DNA from: Plantibacter elymi (nom. nud.)
GTDB lineage: Bacteria; Actinomycetota; Actinomycetes; Actinomycetales; Microbacteriaceae
Direction: 5' to 3'
NCBI RefSeq assembly: GCF_900177795.1
Contig: NZ_FXWJ01000001.1
Span: 62,001-126,000 of the forward strand
Length of the DNA stretch: 64,000 nucleotides
Each line of letters starts with the position of its first letter. Within the stretch, counting starts at the first letter, position 1. Positions 9,240 through 17,220 of the stretch are shown here, piece after piece. The notes under the pieces are model-generated. The model was not told the DNA's origin and did not search any database. It worked only from the letters and a program-made list of their open reading frames with translations. A program made the translations under genes and the position numbers.

Positions 9240-10127
9240 TCAGCGTTCGGCCGGTGGCGCGAGGTCAAGTGCATCGAGTTCGAGGACCAGTTCCATGCAC
9301 CGCAGGCGTGCGCGCGAGAAGTCGTAGGGCATCATCCGGACGGCCTCGGTGAGGCTCGTCGAGCCGCACGTCGAGCCTGCGCCGTCCTCGTCGTCGGGAA
9401 GGGGGTGCGACTCGTCCCACGCGTCGAAGCGGTCGTCGTCGGCCTGCGCCAGGCCGGAGTCCTCGATGACCGTGCGGAGGGCCGCCTCGAAGGCGTGCCG
9501 TTCGGCGGCGACCTCCGCGACGCGGGGGTCGTCGACCGCGACCGTGTCGTCGAGTGCTGCTTCGGCGGCGTCGACCCGGTCGGACTCCTCCCGCAGCTCC
9601 GGGTGGGTGGCCAGGGCGATGAACCGCGACGCCTGGACGGACGCGCCGAGCCCACCGAAGATCCGCTCGGTCACGAGCAGGGTGTCCAGGTCGTCCTGCC
9701 GAAGGGCGCCCTCGGGCAGGTCTGTGAGGCGGTCGCTCACGACGTCGGAGAGCAGCCCCAACCTGCTGCCCTGCGCACGCATGCGCTGCACGGCGGTCCG
9801 CTGCTGCTCGAGTTCCGCCTGCCGAGCGACGAGGGAGCCCTCCAAGCGGTCCAGGATGCGCGCGACATCGTCGTCGGTAGCGGTGATGCCGTCCGAGAAG
9901 GCGTCGCGGATGTCGTCGAGGGCGATGCCGGCGTCAGCCATCCGACGGATCCACAGCAGCCGGATCATCTCGTCGTAGCCGTAGCGGCGGCGATCGTCAC
10001 TCCCCCGCTCGGGCTCAGGGAGCAGACCGATCTGGTGGTAGTGACGGATCGCCCGCGGGGTGGTGCCGACGAACGCGGCGGCGCCTCCGATCGTGACCTG
10101 GCGCGGCGGGGTGAAAGACGAGAACAT
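9240..10127 (-). CDS. MerR-family transcriptional regulator
   Basis: Residues 10-80 form a MerR DNA-binding domain (TIGGAAAFVGTTPRAIRHYHQIGLL, then RRRYGYDEMIRLLWIRRMADAGIALDDI). A long predicted coiled coil follows (about 95-130, rich in Leu/Arg/Gln). The remaining 165 residues form a C-terminal effector domain with no recognised ligand-binding signature. At 295 aa it is longer than metal-sensing MerR proteins and resembles the drug- or stress-sensing type. No obvious target gene is adjacent, and it converges on the response regulator gene. Confidence 0.88.
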   Translation of the reverse strand: MFSSFTPPRQVTIGGAAAFVGTTPRAIRHYHQIGLLPEPERGSDDRRRYGYDEMIRLLWIRRMADAGIALDDIRDAFSDGITATDDDVARILDRLEGSLVARQAELEQQRTAVQRMRAQGSRLGLLSDVVSDRLTDLPEGALRQDDLDTLLVTERIFGGLGASVQASRFIALATHPELREESDRVDAAEAALDDTVAVDDPRVAEVAAERHAFEAALRTVIEDSGLAQADDDRFDAWDESHPLPDDEDGAGSTCGSTSLTEAVRMMPYDFSRARLRCMELVLELDALDLAPPAER

Positions 10128-10321
10128 GTGGGGGCCTTCCTCGGTGGGCGGAATACGTCCACTGCATCACATGACGCTACGGCAGGTGCAAGTCCGTGCA
10201 TGAGGTGGAGTCCCGTCGCTCACGTGCTCCATCGGACCCCCAGCCTCTGAGCGGCCCGCCGCCGTGATGATGGTGAGCGGTCCCCATTCGCTGCGCCGAT
10301 TGCGACCGGTACGGTTTGGCC

Positions 10322-10414
10322 ATGGAGAATCGCATCGCACGCATCACAACGCTTCGGGACGCAGCGCGAGAACATGCGCTGAGCGCGACCACAACGTTGC
10401 GAGGAACCCCATGA
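10322..10414 (+). CDS. possible 30-aa leader peptide coupled to next gene
   Basis: An ATG at 10322 opens a 30-codon frame that ends in TGA at 10412-10414, overlapping the ATG of the next gene (10411) as ATGA. The peptide is basic and helical (MENRIARITTLRDAAREHAL...). The overlap suggests translational coupling, because the downstream gene has only a weak Shine-Dalgarno sequence of its own. There is no homology argument, so the call is tentative. Confidence 0.3.
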   Translation: MENRIARITTLRDAAREHALSATTTLRGTP

Positions 10415-11331
10415 TCACGAGCATCGAGATACTCGGCACTGAGGAGCTGCTGCTACAGCGGAACCCGCGCGCCGCAGCCGTGCACCAGGCGATCGTGGCT
10501 CGCGGCCGCGAAGCGGTGATCGCGCTGAACGAACGATTCGACGACCCGTCGGACGACACGGCGATGGAGCGACTCGACACCGAGCTCGAGGCGATCGTCG
10601 AGCGGAGCGTCAGTGAGTACGTCCGTCAGGCCAGTGGGCTGTTCAGCGCCGAGGACGTCGACCTGTGGACCGCGAAGATCAGCCGGGTGCCCGGCAGCTA
10701 TGTCGGACGAGCGGCGGCCGTCGGCGTGCCCGGAGCCCTGCTGCTGATGGAGTCCGTGGAAGAGGCCGAGTCGGAGGAGAACAGCACCTTCGTCTCACTC
10801 GACGACACCCTCTCCAACATCGCGGGGTATTGCCAGTGCGGCTACGCCACGAGCCGCATCGTGCCCAGGCAACTGTGCCGCCTCTGCTCCGGCGGCGTGC
10901 TCATCGCGTGGAGGACCGAGGAGGACCAGGTCATCGCGACAGCCCCCAAGGTCCGTTCCGAGCTGCACGCGGTGTTCGAGGAGTTGCTCGACGAGCTCGC
11001 CACCATCCACCTCGCGACGGGCGACGCCTCGGCCGAGACCCCTGCGCGCCGTCGAGCGGGCAACACTGGGATCACCCGGGTGAACGAGACGTATGCCGAG
11101 GAGATCGCGCTGCTCGACCTCACACGATGGCGGGAACTCAGCGATCTGAACCAGCTCAGCCAGATCACGGCGGTGACGGCTCACGCGAAGCACTGGTCGC
11201 AGTGGGGTCTCGGATCGGCGCGGTTGGCGATGCAGAGCGATCCGGAGATCCAGGCACGGATGCGCCGGATCGCCGGCAGTCGGCCCGCTCCGAAGCCCTC
11301 GCTGTTCGAGCGGCTCTTCTCCCGACGATGA
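10411..11331 (+). CDS. hypothetical protein with treble-cysteine zinc-ribbon-like knot
   Basis: The ATG at 10411 gives 306 residues. The in-frame extension to 10264 reads through non-coding sequence. The N-terminal half is acidic and helical. Near residues 140-165 four cysteines (CQCGYATSR..., then CRLC) form a CxC...CxxC knuckle that could bind zinc. The C-terminus is basic (SLFERLFSRR). No catalytic motif or known family is recognised. Its start overlaps a possible leader ORF. Confidence 0.7.
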   Translation: MITSIEILGTEELLLQRNPRAAAVHQAIVARGREAVIALNERFDDPSDDTAMERLDTELEAIVERSVSEYVRQASGLFSAEDVDLWTAKISRVPGSYVGRAAAVGVPGALLLMESVEEAESEENSTFVSLDDTLSNIAGYCQCGYATSRIVPRQLCRLCSGGVLIAWRTEEDQVIATAPKVRSELHAVFEELLDELATIHLATGDASAETPARRRAGNTGITRVNETYAEEIALLDLTRWRELSDLNQLSQITAVTAHAKHWSQWGLGSARLAMQSDPEIQARMRRIAGSRPAPKPSLFERLFSRR

Positions 11332-11424
11332 GGTCCGCGACGGCGACGATCAGAGCCCTTGCGGCCGTCGTCGGTACCGGCCGCCTCCGCCGACGCAGGT
11401 CGGCCACCCAGGAAGTGGTGTGAG

Positions 11425-12300
11425 ATGTTCTTCCAGCCGACCCTTCGCGAACCCCGGCCGAGACCGCCGCGCACCCGTCGCAGTAGGGCCGGCCGGATCG
11501 TCGTGCTCGTCCTCCTCATCGCCATGGCCTGCATCGCAGCGCTGATCCTGTACTCCTGCTCGACGATGAAGATCGCCTCCTGGCGGGTGACACCGGTCCT
11601 CCAGGAGGTCGTCGGCGATCACGGCACCGTCTCGGCGTACGCGAAGGAGTTCACCTACAGCTCCGGCTCGAGCTGCACCCTGTCGGTGGACCTCGACGAG
11701 GACATCACGGTCGATGAGACGGCGACGGTCCTGCAGTCACTCGCACCCACCGACCGCTTCGCGCCCTGCGACATCAGCACCGTCGAAACGGCCACCCGTT
11801 CGACCGTGTTCGCCGAGAACTGGAACACCATCTCCGACGACGGCTGGGTGTCGGTCGCCGAACACCTTGCCGAGCCGGGGCCGATCACGCTGTACTTCGC
11901 CACCGACGCCCCAGCCCATCTGGACGCTTCCGAGCGGGGACGGTACACCGACTTCGTCGACCTGCTCCGTCAGCACACGACCGGCGACCGCCTCGAGGAC
12001 ACCGTCGGTCCCGTCCGGTGGACCCTGACCTGGGACAGCGGCACCGGCGCCTACAAGGGCGTACGCATCACCACTGACGAGACACCGCCCGCCGCGCTCG
12101 CCGAGTTCCTCGAAGCGCTCACCATCCCGTTCCAGGGATCATCGGGCCTGGACAGCATCATCTACACCGTCGCCGACGGCGAAACCACGCTCCACGCCAA
12201 CCTCAGCAAGCCGGATGACCAGGTCACCGCCGCCATCCAAGCGGCGTTCGTAGCCTCCGGACTCCCCGGCGAGCTCACGATCAACCCGCCAACAGCCTGA
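11425..12300 (+). CDS. membrane-anchored hypothetical protein
   Basis: The ATG at 11425 follows GGAAG at good spacing and gives 291 residues; the open frame upstream to 11359 is unsupported. A proline/arginine-rich cytoplasmic N-terminus (RPRPPRTRRSRAGR) precedes one transmembrane helix (IVVLVLLIAMACIAALILY) ending at SCS, which resembles a lipobox but has a long N-region. About 225 extracellular residues follow, with a few cysteines and no known domain. It may form a unit with the previous gene (gap 93 bp). Confidence 0.65.
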   Translation: MFFQPTLREPRPRPPRTRRSRAGRIVVLVLLIAMACIAALILYSCSTMKIASWRVTPVLQEVVGDHGTVSAYAKEFTYSSGSSCTLSVDLDEDITVDETATVLQSLAPTDRFAPCDISTVETATRSTVFAENWNTISDDGWVSVAEHLAEPGPITLYFATDAPAHLDASERGRYTDFVDLLRQHTTGDRLEDTVGPVRWTLTWDSGTGAYKGVRITTDETPPAALAEFLEALTIPFQGSSGLDSIIYTVADGETTLHANLSKPDDQVTAAIQAAFVASGLPGELTINPPTA

Positions 12301-12372
12301 GCCGTCCGAGCCGAACGCGCCACGAGACCGATTCCGACGAAGAGCTTTCCGCGGGGATCCGGTTGATGTTAC

Positions 12373-12388
12373 AGTAAGCGCACTTACT
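12373..12388. promoter_or_regulatory. operator-like inverted repeat upstream of SRPBCC/marR
   Basis: AGTAAG and CTTACT form a perfect 6-bp dyad around CGCA, 16 bases before the ATG at 12404 and overlapping the expected promoter. MarR-family proteins bind such short palindromes, and the second gene of this operon encodes one, so autoregulation is the likely use. Confidence 0.55.
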
Positions 12389-12403
12389 ACTTGGAGGATC
12401 AAC

Positions 12404-12829
12404 ATGTGGACGACGAACTACGAGCAGACGACGACGGCCAGCGCATCCGCAGTCTGGGGTGCGCTCGAGCGCCTGCACTCCGGCACCCCACTTGGCCCGG
12501 CATCGGACAGCTTCGAACTGCATGGGCCGTTCGTCGTCGGGACGACGCTCACCATCACACCGCAGGGGCAGGAACCGATGGAGTCGACGATCGTCGCACT
12601 CGTCCCGGAGACCACCTATGCGGACCGGACCCGTTTCGGCGACCTGGAACTGACCTTCCGACACGACCTGCGCCCGACCGCAGACGGCGGGACGACCGTC
12701 ACGCACACGCTCGTCATCGACGGACCGGGCTCCGACGAGGTGGGACCCGAACTCGGGCCGCAGATCAGCGGTGACTTCCCCGTGGCGATGGGCGAACTGC
12801 TCTCCGCGGCAGAGCGCTCGGCCCGGTAA
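12404..12829 (+). CDS. SRPBCC (START-like) family protein
   Basis: The 141-residue protein begins with the typical SRPBCC/polyketide-cyclase-like strand and helix (TTNYEQTTTASASAVWGALERL). It continues as an alternating strand pattern and ends in a long amphipathic helix (FPVAMGELLSAAERSA). The fold encloses a hydrophobic ligand pocket. A GGAGG ribosome-binding site lies just before the ATG. The gene is followed after four bases by a MarR-family regulator, so the two are co-transcribed behind the palindrome at 12373. The ligand is unknown. Confidence 0.8.
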   Translation: MWTTNYEQTTTASASAVWGALERLHSGTPLGPASDSFELHGPFVVGTTLTITPQGQEPMESTIVALVPETTYADRTRFGDLELTFRHDLRPTADGGTTVTHTLVIDGPGSDEVGPELGPQISGDFPVAMGELLSAAERSAR

Positions 12830-12833
12830 TCCG

Positions 12834-13343
12834 ATGGCCGGCGACCTCGACACCCGCTTCCCTGACGCGCAGTCGAGCCTCGGGCTCGCGCTCTGGCGCG
12901 CCAGTACCTCCTGGCAGCGCCACATCCGTGCAGCCCTCGCCCCGCACGATCTGACGCACGTCCAGTACGTGCTCCTCGCATCGCTGACCTGGATGGATCG
13001 CACCGTGCCGGTGAGCCAACGGGACCTCGCGGCGCACACGGAACTCGATGTGATGATGACCTCGCAAGTCCTCCGTGCGCTGGAGACGAAAGGGTACATC
13101 CGCCGCGAGCCGCACCCCGAGGACGGACGCGCCAACGCCCTGCACCCCACCGAGCGAGGGATCGAGCTGGCGAACCTGGCGACACGAGACGTCGAATCAG
13201 CCGACGCCTCCTACTTCGCCGCATTGACTCCGACGCAGCGCGACTCGCTCCTCGCCGTCTTGCAGCACCTCGCCTCGCCGCCGAGCGTCGCGCCCGATCA
13301 GCGAACACCCCACGACCCGTCTTCCAGGGAGGAACAGCTGTGA
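12834..13343 (+). CDS. MarR-family transcriptional regulator
   Basis: The ATG at 12834 lies four bases after the SRPBCC stop and gives 169 residues. The winged helix is clear: LTHVQYVLLASLTWM, VSQRDLAAHTELDVMMTSQV, LRALETKGYIRREPHPEDGR, followed by dimerisation helices. The DxR wing motif (EDGR) is present. It probably represses its own operon through the dyad upstream of the SRPBCC gene and responds to a small ligand. The frame is open upstream to 12771, but that part overlaps the SRPBCC gene. Confidence 0.9.
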   Translation: MAGDLDTRFPDAQSSLGLALWRASTSWQRHIRAALAPHDLTHVQYVLLASLTWMDRTVPVSQRDLAAHTELDVMMTSQVLRALETKGYIRREPHPEDGRANALHPTERGIELANLATRDVESADASYFAALTPTQRDSLLAVLQHLASPPSVAPDQRTPHDPSSREEQL

Positions 13344-13353
13344 TCTCCCGTGT

Positions 13354-13533
13354 TCAACGAGACTTACCACGCCGTTTCACAACATCGACGACCAGCGCTC
13401 CCAAGAGCATCAGCCCGCCCGCGAGTCCCGTGAACACGTAGAAACGAGGCCGCAGGAAGTCCTGCGTCGCAATGGCGTAGGTACAGAAGACGACCAGCGC
13501 CAGGAAGAGGATCCGCGCCCAGAGGTCCGTTCT
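13354..13533 (-). pseudogene. remnant of a small two-helix membrane protein
   Basis: On the minus strand a 59-codon frame without a convincing start codon reads as two membrane helices (ILFLALVVFCTYAIA and FYVFTGLAGGLMLLGALVVDVV) followed by a basic tail VKRRGKSR. It is bounded upstream by a TAG at 13534-13536 that removes the N-terminus. The hydrophobic pattern and basic end are those of a genuine small membrane protein, so this is probably a recently broken gene. An internal GTG start would leave only the second helix. Confidence 0.45.
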
Positions 13534-13759
13534 CTACCCATCCTCGGGTGCCCTCCATGTCGGCCGTGCGGGCGACCACCGCCCTGGTCGCCGTCCAGTG
13601 TGACGGGTGCTACCGCGAACGGGTCCGGCGGCCGCGGGCCGATGACTGCTTCCAGGATGGAGAGCACAGTCCGCACTGCCGCCGGACAGTCAAGCCAGTC
13701 GTCCGAACCGAACGCGCCGCCACTGACCTCGGTCCAGGCGTAGGGACCGACCCGCCGGG

Positions 13760-14632
13760 CTAAGCGCTTCGGTCACTCATCCGAAGCCAGTCCGTGATGG
13801 TGTCAGCGACGTGGTCGAGGTCGGATTCGAGGAGGAAGTGTCCGCCGTCGACGAGCTCGACGCAAGCATCGGGGGCGTCGCGGGTGAACGCTGTGGCGCC
13901 GGCGGCGGCGAAGATCTCGTCGTTACGCCCCCAGATCGCGAGCACCGGTACCTGTGAGGTGCGGAGCCATTCGTGCACCGCGGGGTAGAGGTCCCGGTTG
14001 GTGGCGTAGTCGCGGAAGAGCGCCAGCTGCACGTCGTCCTGACCCGGACGGGCGAGGAGCGCGAGGTCGTGCTCCCAGGCGTCGGGGTCGACGGTCGTCG
14101 GGTCCGGCACGCCGTGCGTGTACTGCCACTCGACGGCTTCCCGACCGAGGGCCGGACGGAGCGCGTCGCGCGTCTCGGCGGTCCGTTCGGCCGCGTCGGC
14201 CCAGATCGGGTCCCAGAAGCTCGGGACGAAGCCCTCTTCGTAGGCGTTGCCATTCTGGGAGATGACCCCGACGACGGCAGTGGGGTCGTTGAGGGCCAGG
14301 CGCCAGCCGACCGGGGCGCCGTAGTCCTGGACGTAGATCGTGTACTGCGTCACGCCGATGGTCGAGAGGAACCGGCCGGTCACGCCTGCGAGGGCCGCGA
14401 AGGTGTACTCGAACTCGTCGACCGCGGGGGCGGAGGAGCGACCGAAGCCGATGTGGTCCGGAGCGATGACGCGGTACTGGCCGGCAAGAGCCGGGATGAG
14501 GTGCCGGAACATGTGGGAGCTGCTGGGGTACCCGTGGAGGAGCAGGAGCACGGGAGCGTCTGCCGGGCCGGCCTCGCGGTAGAAGACGTCGAGCCCGTCG
14601 ATCGAGACGGTGCGGTGGTGGACGGTGACCAT
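13760..14632 (-). CDS. alpha/beta-hydrolase (epoxide hydrolase / haloalkane dehalogenase-like)
   Basis: The 290-residue enzyme has an oxyanion-hole motif HGYPSSSHMFR (about 33-43) and a nucleophile elbow VQDYGAP, in which the nucleophile is aspartate rather than serine. A cap domain follows, with a catalytic acid near IWGRNDEIF and a catalytic histidine in VDGGHFLLESD. The aspartate nucleophile places it with epoxide hydrolases and haloalkane dehalogenases. The gene is divergent from a CGNR-type regulator with an inverted repeat between them, so the regulator probably controls it. Confidence 0.9.
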   Translation of the reverse strand: MVTVHHRTVSIDGLDVFYREAGPADAPVLLLLHGYPSSSHMFRHLIPALAGQYRVIAPDHIGFGRSSAPAVDEFEYTFAALAGVTGRFLSTIGVTQYTIYVQDYGAPVGWRLALNDPTAVVGVISQNGNAYEEGFVPSFWDPIWADAAERTAETRDALRPALGREAVEWQYTHGVPDPTTVDPDAWEHDLALLARPGQDDVQLALFRDYATNRDLYPAVHEWLRTSQVPVLAIWGRNDEIFAAAGATAFTRDAPDACVELVDGGHFLLESDLDHVADTITDWLRMSDRSA

Positions 14633-14633
14633 T

Positions 14634-14665
14634 GCTAACCCCTTTAGATTGTTTTACTGGTTAGC
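14634..14665. promoter_or_regulatory. inverted repeat between hydrolase and CGNR regulator
   Basis: GCTAACC (14634-14640) and GGTTAGC (14659-14665) form a perfect 7-bp dyad with an 18-bp spacer that includes TTTTACTGG. It lies between the divergent starts at 14632 and 14718 and is the obvious operator for the CGNR regulator. Confidence 0.55.
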
Positions 14666-14717
14666 CAGACGGTAGCATGGATCCCGGGCGCCGGACGGCG
14701 CACGAGAACGGAGAACG

Positions 14718-15215
14718 ATGCTTCGCGACGAGGAGCTTCTGCTGGGCCTGTTGAACAGTGCGCCGGTCGTCGAGGGCACCCCGACCGACCGTCTCGAGGG
14801 GGCGACCGGACAAGACCTCGCGCGCAGCTGGGGCGGCACGGGATCCGCGGACGAGGTGGCTCGCCTCCGACGTGCGAGACAGGCGCTGCAGACCATGGTC
14901 CGTGGAGATGACGGAGGAGCGATCCGAGACCTCGCGGGCATCCTCGACGATGCCGTGCGCACGCCGCGCATCACCCCGGACGGCGTGGTCTGGGAACTTC
15001 AGGTCCCTGAGGACGATCGCCTGGTGGCGGGGGTCGTGCTGGCGTGGTCGAGCGTGATCACGGAGCTCCCCGGGCGCCTCCGCGCCTGCGCGAACCACGA
15101 GTGCACCCAGTTCCTCGTCGACCACAGCCGGCCTGGCACCGCGAAGTGGTGCTCGATGGCGGTCTGCGGCAACCGGATGAAGGCGCGCACGCACGCACGC
15201 CGCGCTCAGAGCTGA
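14718..15215 (+). CDS. CGNR zinc-finger regulator (ABATE domain)
   Basis: The 165-residue protein has an N-terminal ABATE-like domain starting LLGLLNSAPVVEG and ending near residue 110. A C-terminal zf-CGNR finger follows: ACANHECTQFLVDHSRPGTAKWCS then MAVCGNRMKART. Four cysteines bind zinc and the CGNR signature is intact. Such proteins are stress-responsive regulators often divergent from the enzyme they control. Here it faces the alpha/beta-hydrolase across a short region with an inverted repeat. Confidence 0.88.
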   Translation: MLRDEELLLGLLNSAPVVEGTPTDRLEGATGQDLARSWGGTGSADEVARLRRARQALQTMVRGDDGGAIRDLAGILDDAVRTPRITPDGVVWELQVPEDDRLVAGVVLAWSSVITELPGRLRACANHECTQFLVDHSRPGTAKWCSMAVCGNRMKARTHARRAQS

Positions 15216-15261
15216 GCGGCCCGGTACACGCTCGGATCAGGACGAACGTCGTATCGGGGCA

Positions 15262-15771
15262 TCAATTCGCGGCGGCGACATGGGTCCCTCTCAACCTGAC
15301 GATCGGCGCATCAGGCTCGTTCCAGCAGAAGAGCACCAGATGCCAGAGCCCTGGGCGCTTCCGCGAGGGATCGATCAACCCGTTCGCGCCGCCGGCAAGG
15401 AGTCGGTCGCGGACGCTCCACGACGTCGGCGTGCCTCCAGCGGCGGCGACGTCCTGCCACGGGGCTGCCGCGTCAGCGAGGTCGATGCCTGCCGACTCCA
15501 GTGCTCCCACGTCGCGCAGGTCGACGATGCCGGACGCCTCGACATCGATCTCCACGATCTCGCGCGCCGCCGCCCGAGCATCCTGGTGGGCGATCATCGC
15601 GGCCTCGACGCCGCCGACGGACGAGCTCAGGTAGAGCGTCGGCTCATTGGCCCGCGAATAGCGCCCGGCGGCACGCGATCCGGCGATCGCGAACTCACGG
15701 AAGCTCGGGTCGATCGCGCGATAGAACGTGCCCCTCAGCGGTGGCGCGAAGGTCAGGTCGATACCGGTCAC
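15262..15771 (-). CDS. RES-domain protein (NAD+-degrading toxin family), orphan
   Basis: A GTG at 15771 preceded by GGGAAG gives 169 residues; a longer frame to 15891 is possible. The protein starts just before the RES signature: FYRA (Arg about 18), NEPTLYLS (Glu about 43), and a serine near GGANGLIDPSR. RES toxins such as MbcT and ParT degrade or transfer NAD+ and are neutralised by an MbcA/Xre-type antitoxin usually encoded directly upstream. No antitoxin frame is seen on this strand upstream, so the gene is either inactive, controlled in trans, or has lost its partner. Confidence 0.75.
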   Translation of the reverse strand: MTGIDLTFAPPLRGTFYRAIDPSFREFAIAGSRAAGRYSRANEPTLYLSSSVGGVEAAMIAHQDARAAAREIVEIDVEASGIVDLRDVGALESAGIDLADAAAPWQDVAAAGGTPTSWSVRDRLLAGGANGLIDPSRKRPGLWHLVLFCWNEPDAPIVRLRGTHVAAAN

Positions 15772-16009
15772 AACGCCAGCTTCCCACCCCGGAATGTCGC
15801 GCGCGACCCGGTGCCGAGCCAGAACTGACGATGGGCAAAGTGTCAAACTCAGGCGCGGCCAGTGATCGCGATCTCGTGCGGAAGTCATCATTGGGGTGAG
15901 CAGTATGGTGAGAGGATGACGAGCACCGGCATTGACGGCGGGGACGACACCGTGAGCATCGACGTCCCGAAGTTCGGCGGGTAGCCGTGACGCGTATCAG
16001 GAGCTGCAC

Positions 16010-16321
16010 GTGACTCGTCCGCCCCGCCCCGACTTTCGTCGTGGGCCGTTTCCCTGGCTGACCGACGAACGGCAGGCGGGTCCGCACTTTTGGCCGGTGG
16101 TCAGCCCCTGGGGGCTAGGCTCCCTCGGCCTCCTCTTGCTCGGCGCCGCCGCCCTCTTTGTCGTCAGCGGAATGACCAGTGGCGATCAGGAGAGGCTCAT
16201 GGCGGGGATCTTCATCGCGATCCTCCCTGGCGGCGCCGGCGCTGTGGCGCTCGTCATGGCGATCATCCGCTGGCGTTGGTTCCGTGGAGCGCGTCGCTCG
16301 CGACCCACCCCACCACGATAA
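16010..16321 (+). CDS. small two-helix membrane protein
   Basis: The 103-residue protein has two hydrophobic helices (WGLGSLGLLLLGAAALFVVSG and LMAGIFIAILPGGAGAVALVMAII) and basic ends, with a proline-rich N-terminus. The start codon is in a plausible context (GCACGTG before a GTG/ATG cluster). No family is recognised. It lies between the RES gene and the resolvase fragment, in the decayed edge of the island. Confidence 0.55.
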   Translation: MTRPPRPDFRRGPFPWLTDERQAGPHFWPVVSPWGLGSLGLLLLGAAALFVVSGMTSGDQERLMAGIFIAILPGGAGAVALVMAIIRWRWFRGARRSRPTPPR

Positions 16322-16420
16322 AGCAGCATTCCCGACCATCCCGCACTCGATGGTGGGAGAAACAAGCATCGACGGGCTTCACGCTAGAACGTAGGCCGTG
16401 GGTCGGTGCGGGGAACGGAT

Positions 16421-16552
16421 ATGAGGATCGAGTCGACCCCTGTCCGTCTCACAACAGCGCGGCGCGACGAGTGTTGTGGTGGCGTGATCGACTCGAAACG
16501 AAACGTGCGGGATACGCTCGATGATGTTGCCGACAACGACGGAGGCCCCTGA
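16421..16552 (+). CDS. small ORF (43 aa), uncertain
   Basis: An ATG at 16421 preceded by GGGGAAC opens 43 codons ending in TGA at 16550-16552. The peptide is charged and ends in a DDVADNDGGP-like acidic tail. It has no recognised family and sits directly before the resolvase remnant. It may be chance. Confidence 0.2.
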   Translation: MRIESTPVRLTTARRDECCGGVIDSKRNVRDTLDDVADNDGGP

Positions 16553-16599
16553 TCATGCGCGGATTGACCCTTGCCCTTCTCGTTCATCGGTGACCTCTC

Positions 16600-16876
16600 A
16601 ATTTCTCAGCAGTTCGCACACGCCACGCTCGCCGAGTACGAGCGCGAGCTCATCGTCGAGCGCGTCAAGGCCGGCATCGCCGCAGCCCGCGAATCCGGCA
16701 CCCGCTTAGGGTGCCCACCCGTGAACCCCGACACCATCGCGGAGAAGCTCGCCGTCGTTGCCGACGCCCGCAGCCGGGGCCGCACCGCGGCGGAAGCGGC
16801 CGCACTCGTCGGCTGGAACCGCGCGACGCTCTACAGACACCAGACCGGCGCCATGAAAAGCACCTCAACAGTCTGA
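16600..16876 (+). pseudogene. serine recombinase (resolvase/invertase) C-terminal remnant
   Basis: The frame reads ATLAEYERELIVERVKAGIA then ARESGTRLGCP, the E helix and linker of resolvase/invertase proteins. A Hin-like helix-turn-helix follows (GRTAAEAAALVGWNRATLYRH). The whole catalytic N-terminal domain with its nucleophilic serine is missing, and the sequence before the E helix does not fit the family. This is a stump of a mobile-element recombinase marking the edge of the island. Confidence 0.7.
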
Positions 16877-17220
16877 TGTTTGGAGCAGTCCGGTTTCGGC
16901 GACGAGCTCTGAGCACGGAACGCCCTAGAACTTCTAACGACATCGCGTCGATCGAAACCTGAACTCCCAATGACAGCTATTCCTGTCGCGTTTGCAGCAG
17001 GAGCAGCCTCGACCCTCGTCGCCTGCAAGCATGAACAGGGGCCTCCACGTTCGAACACTCAGCGCACGACGTGACCCACACGTCGCAGGGCGTCAGGCTC
17101 CACCGCGGTGGCAAAGACGATCAATGAATGCACCACGACTACCGGGACAGGCTGTGGCCATGATTCGTCCCGAGAGTGGGTTAGGTTTCCTCCGGTGTAT
17201 GGTTTCGTGCAAGGAGGCAG
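16877..17220. other. 344-bp gap without a recognisable gene
   Basis: No frame here has convincing coding character, and no tRNA or strong hairpin was seen. The last bases carry AAGGAGG, the ribosome-binding site of the FRG-domain gene. Confidence 0.4.

Noticed and set aside
13364-13579. 71-codon frame overlapping the membrane-protein remnant
   Set aside because: It is a shifted frame of the remnant; the hydrophobic reading in the other frame explains the sequence better.
15837-15848. CAAAGTGTCAAA as a possible left end of an older Tn7-like element
   Set aside because: It matches the TnsB repeat at only nine positions, there is no second repeat or TGTGAAC terminus and no target duplication.
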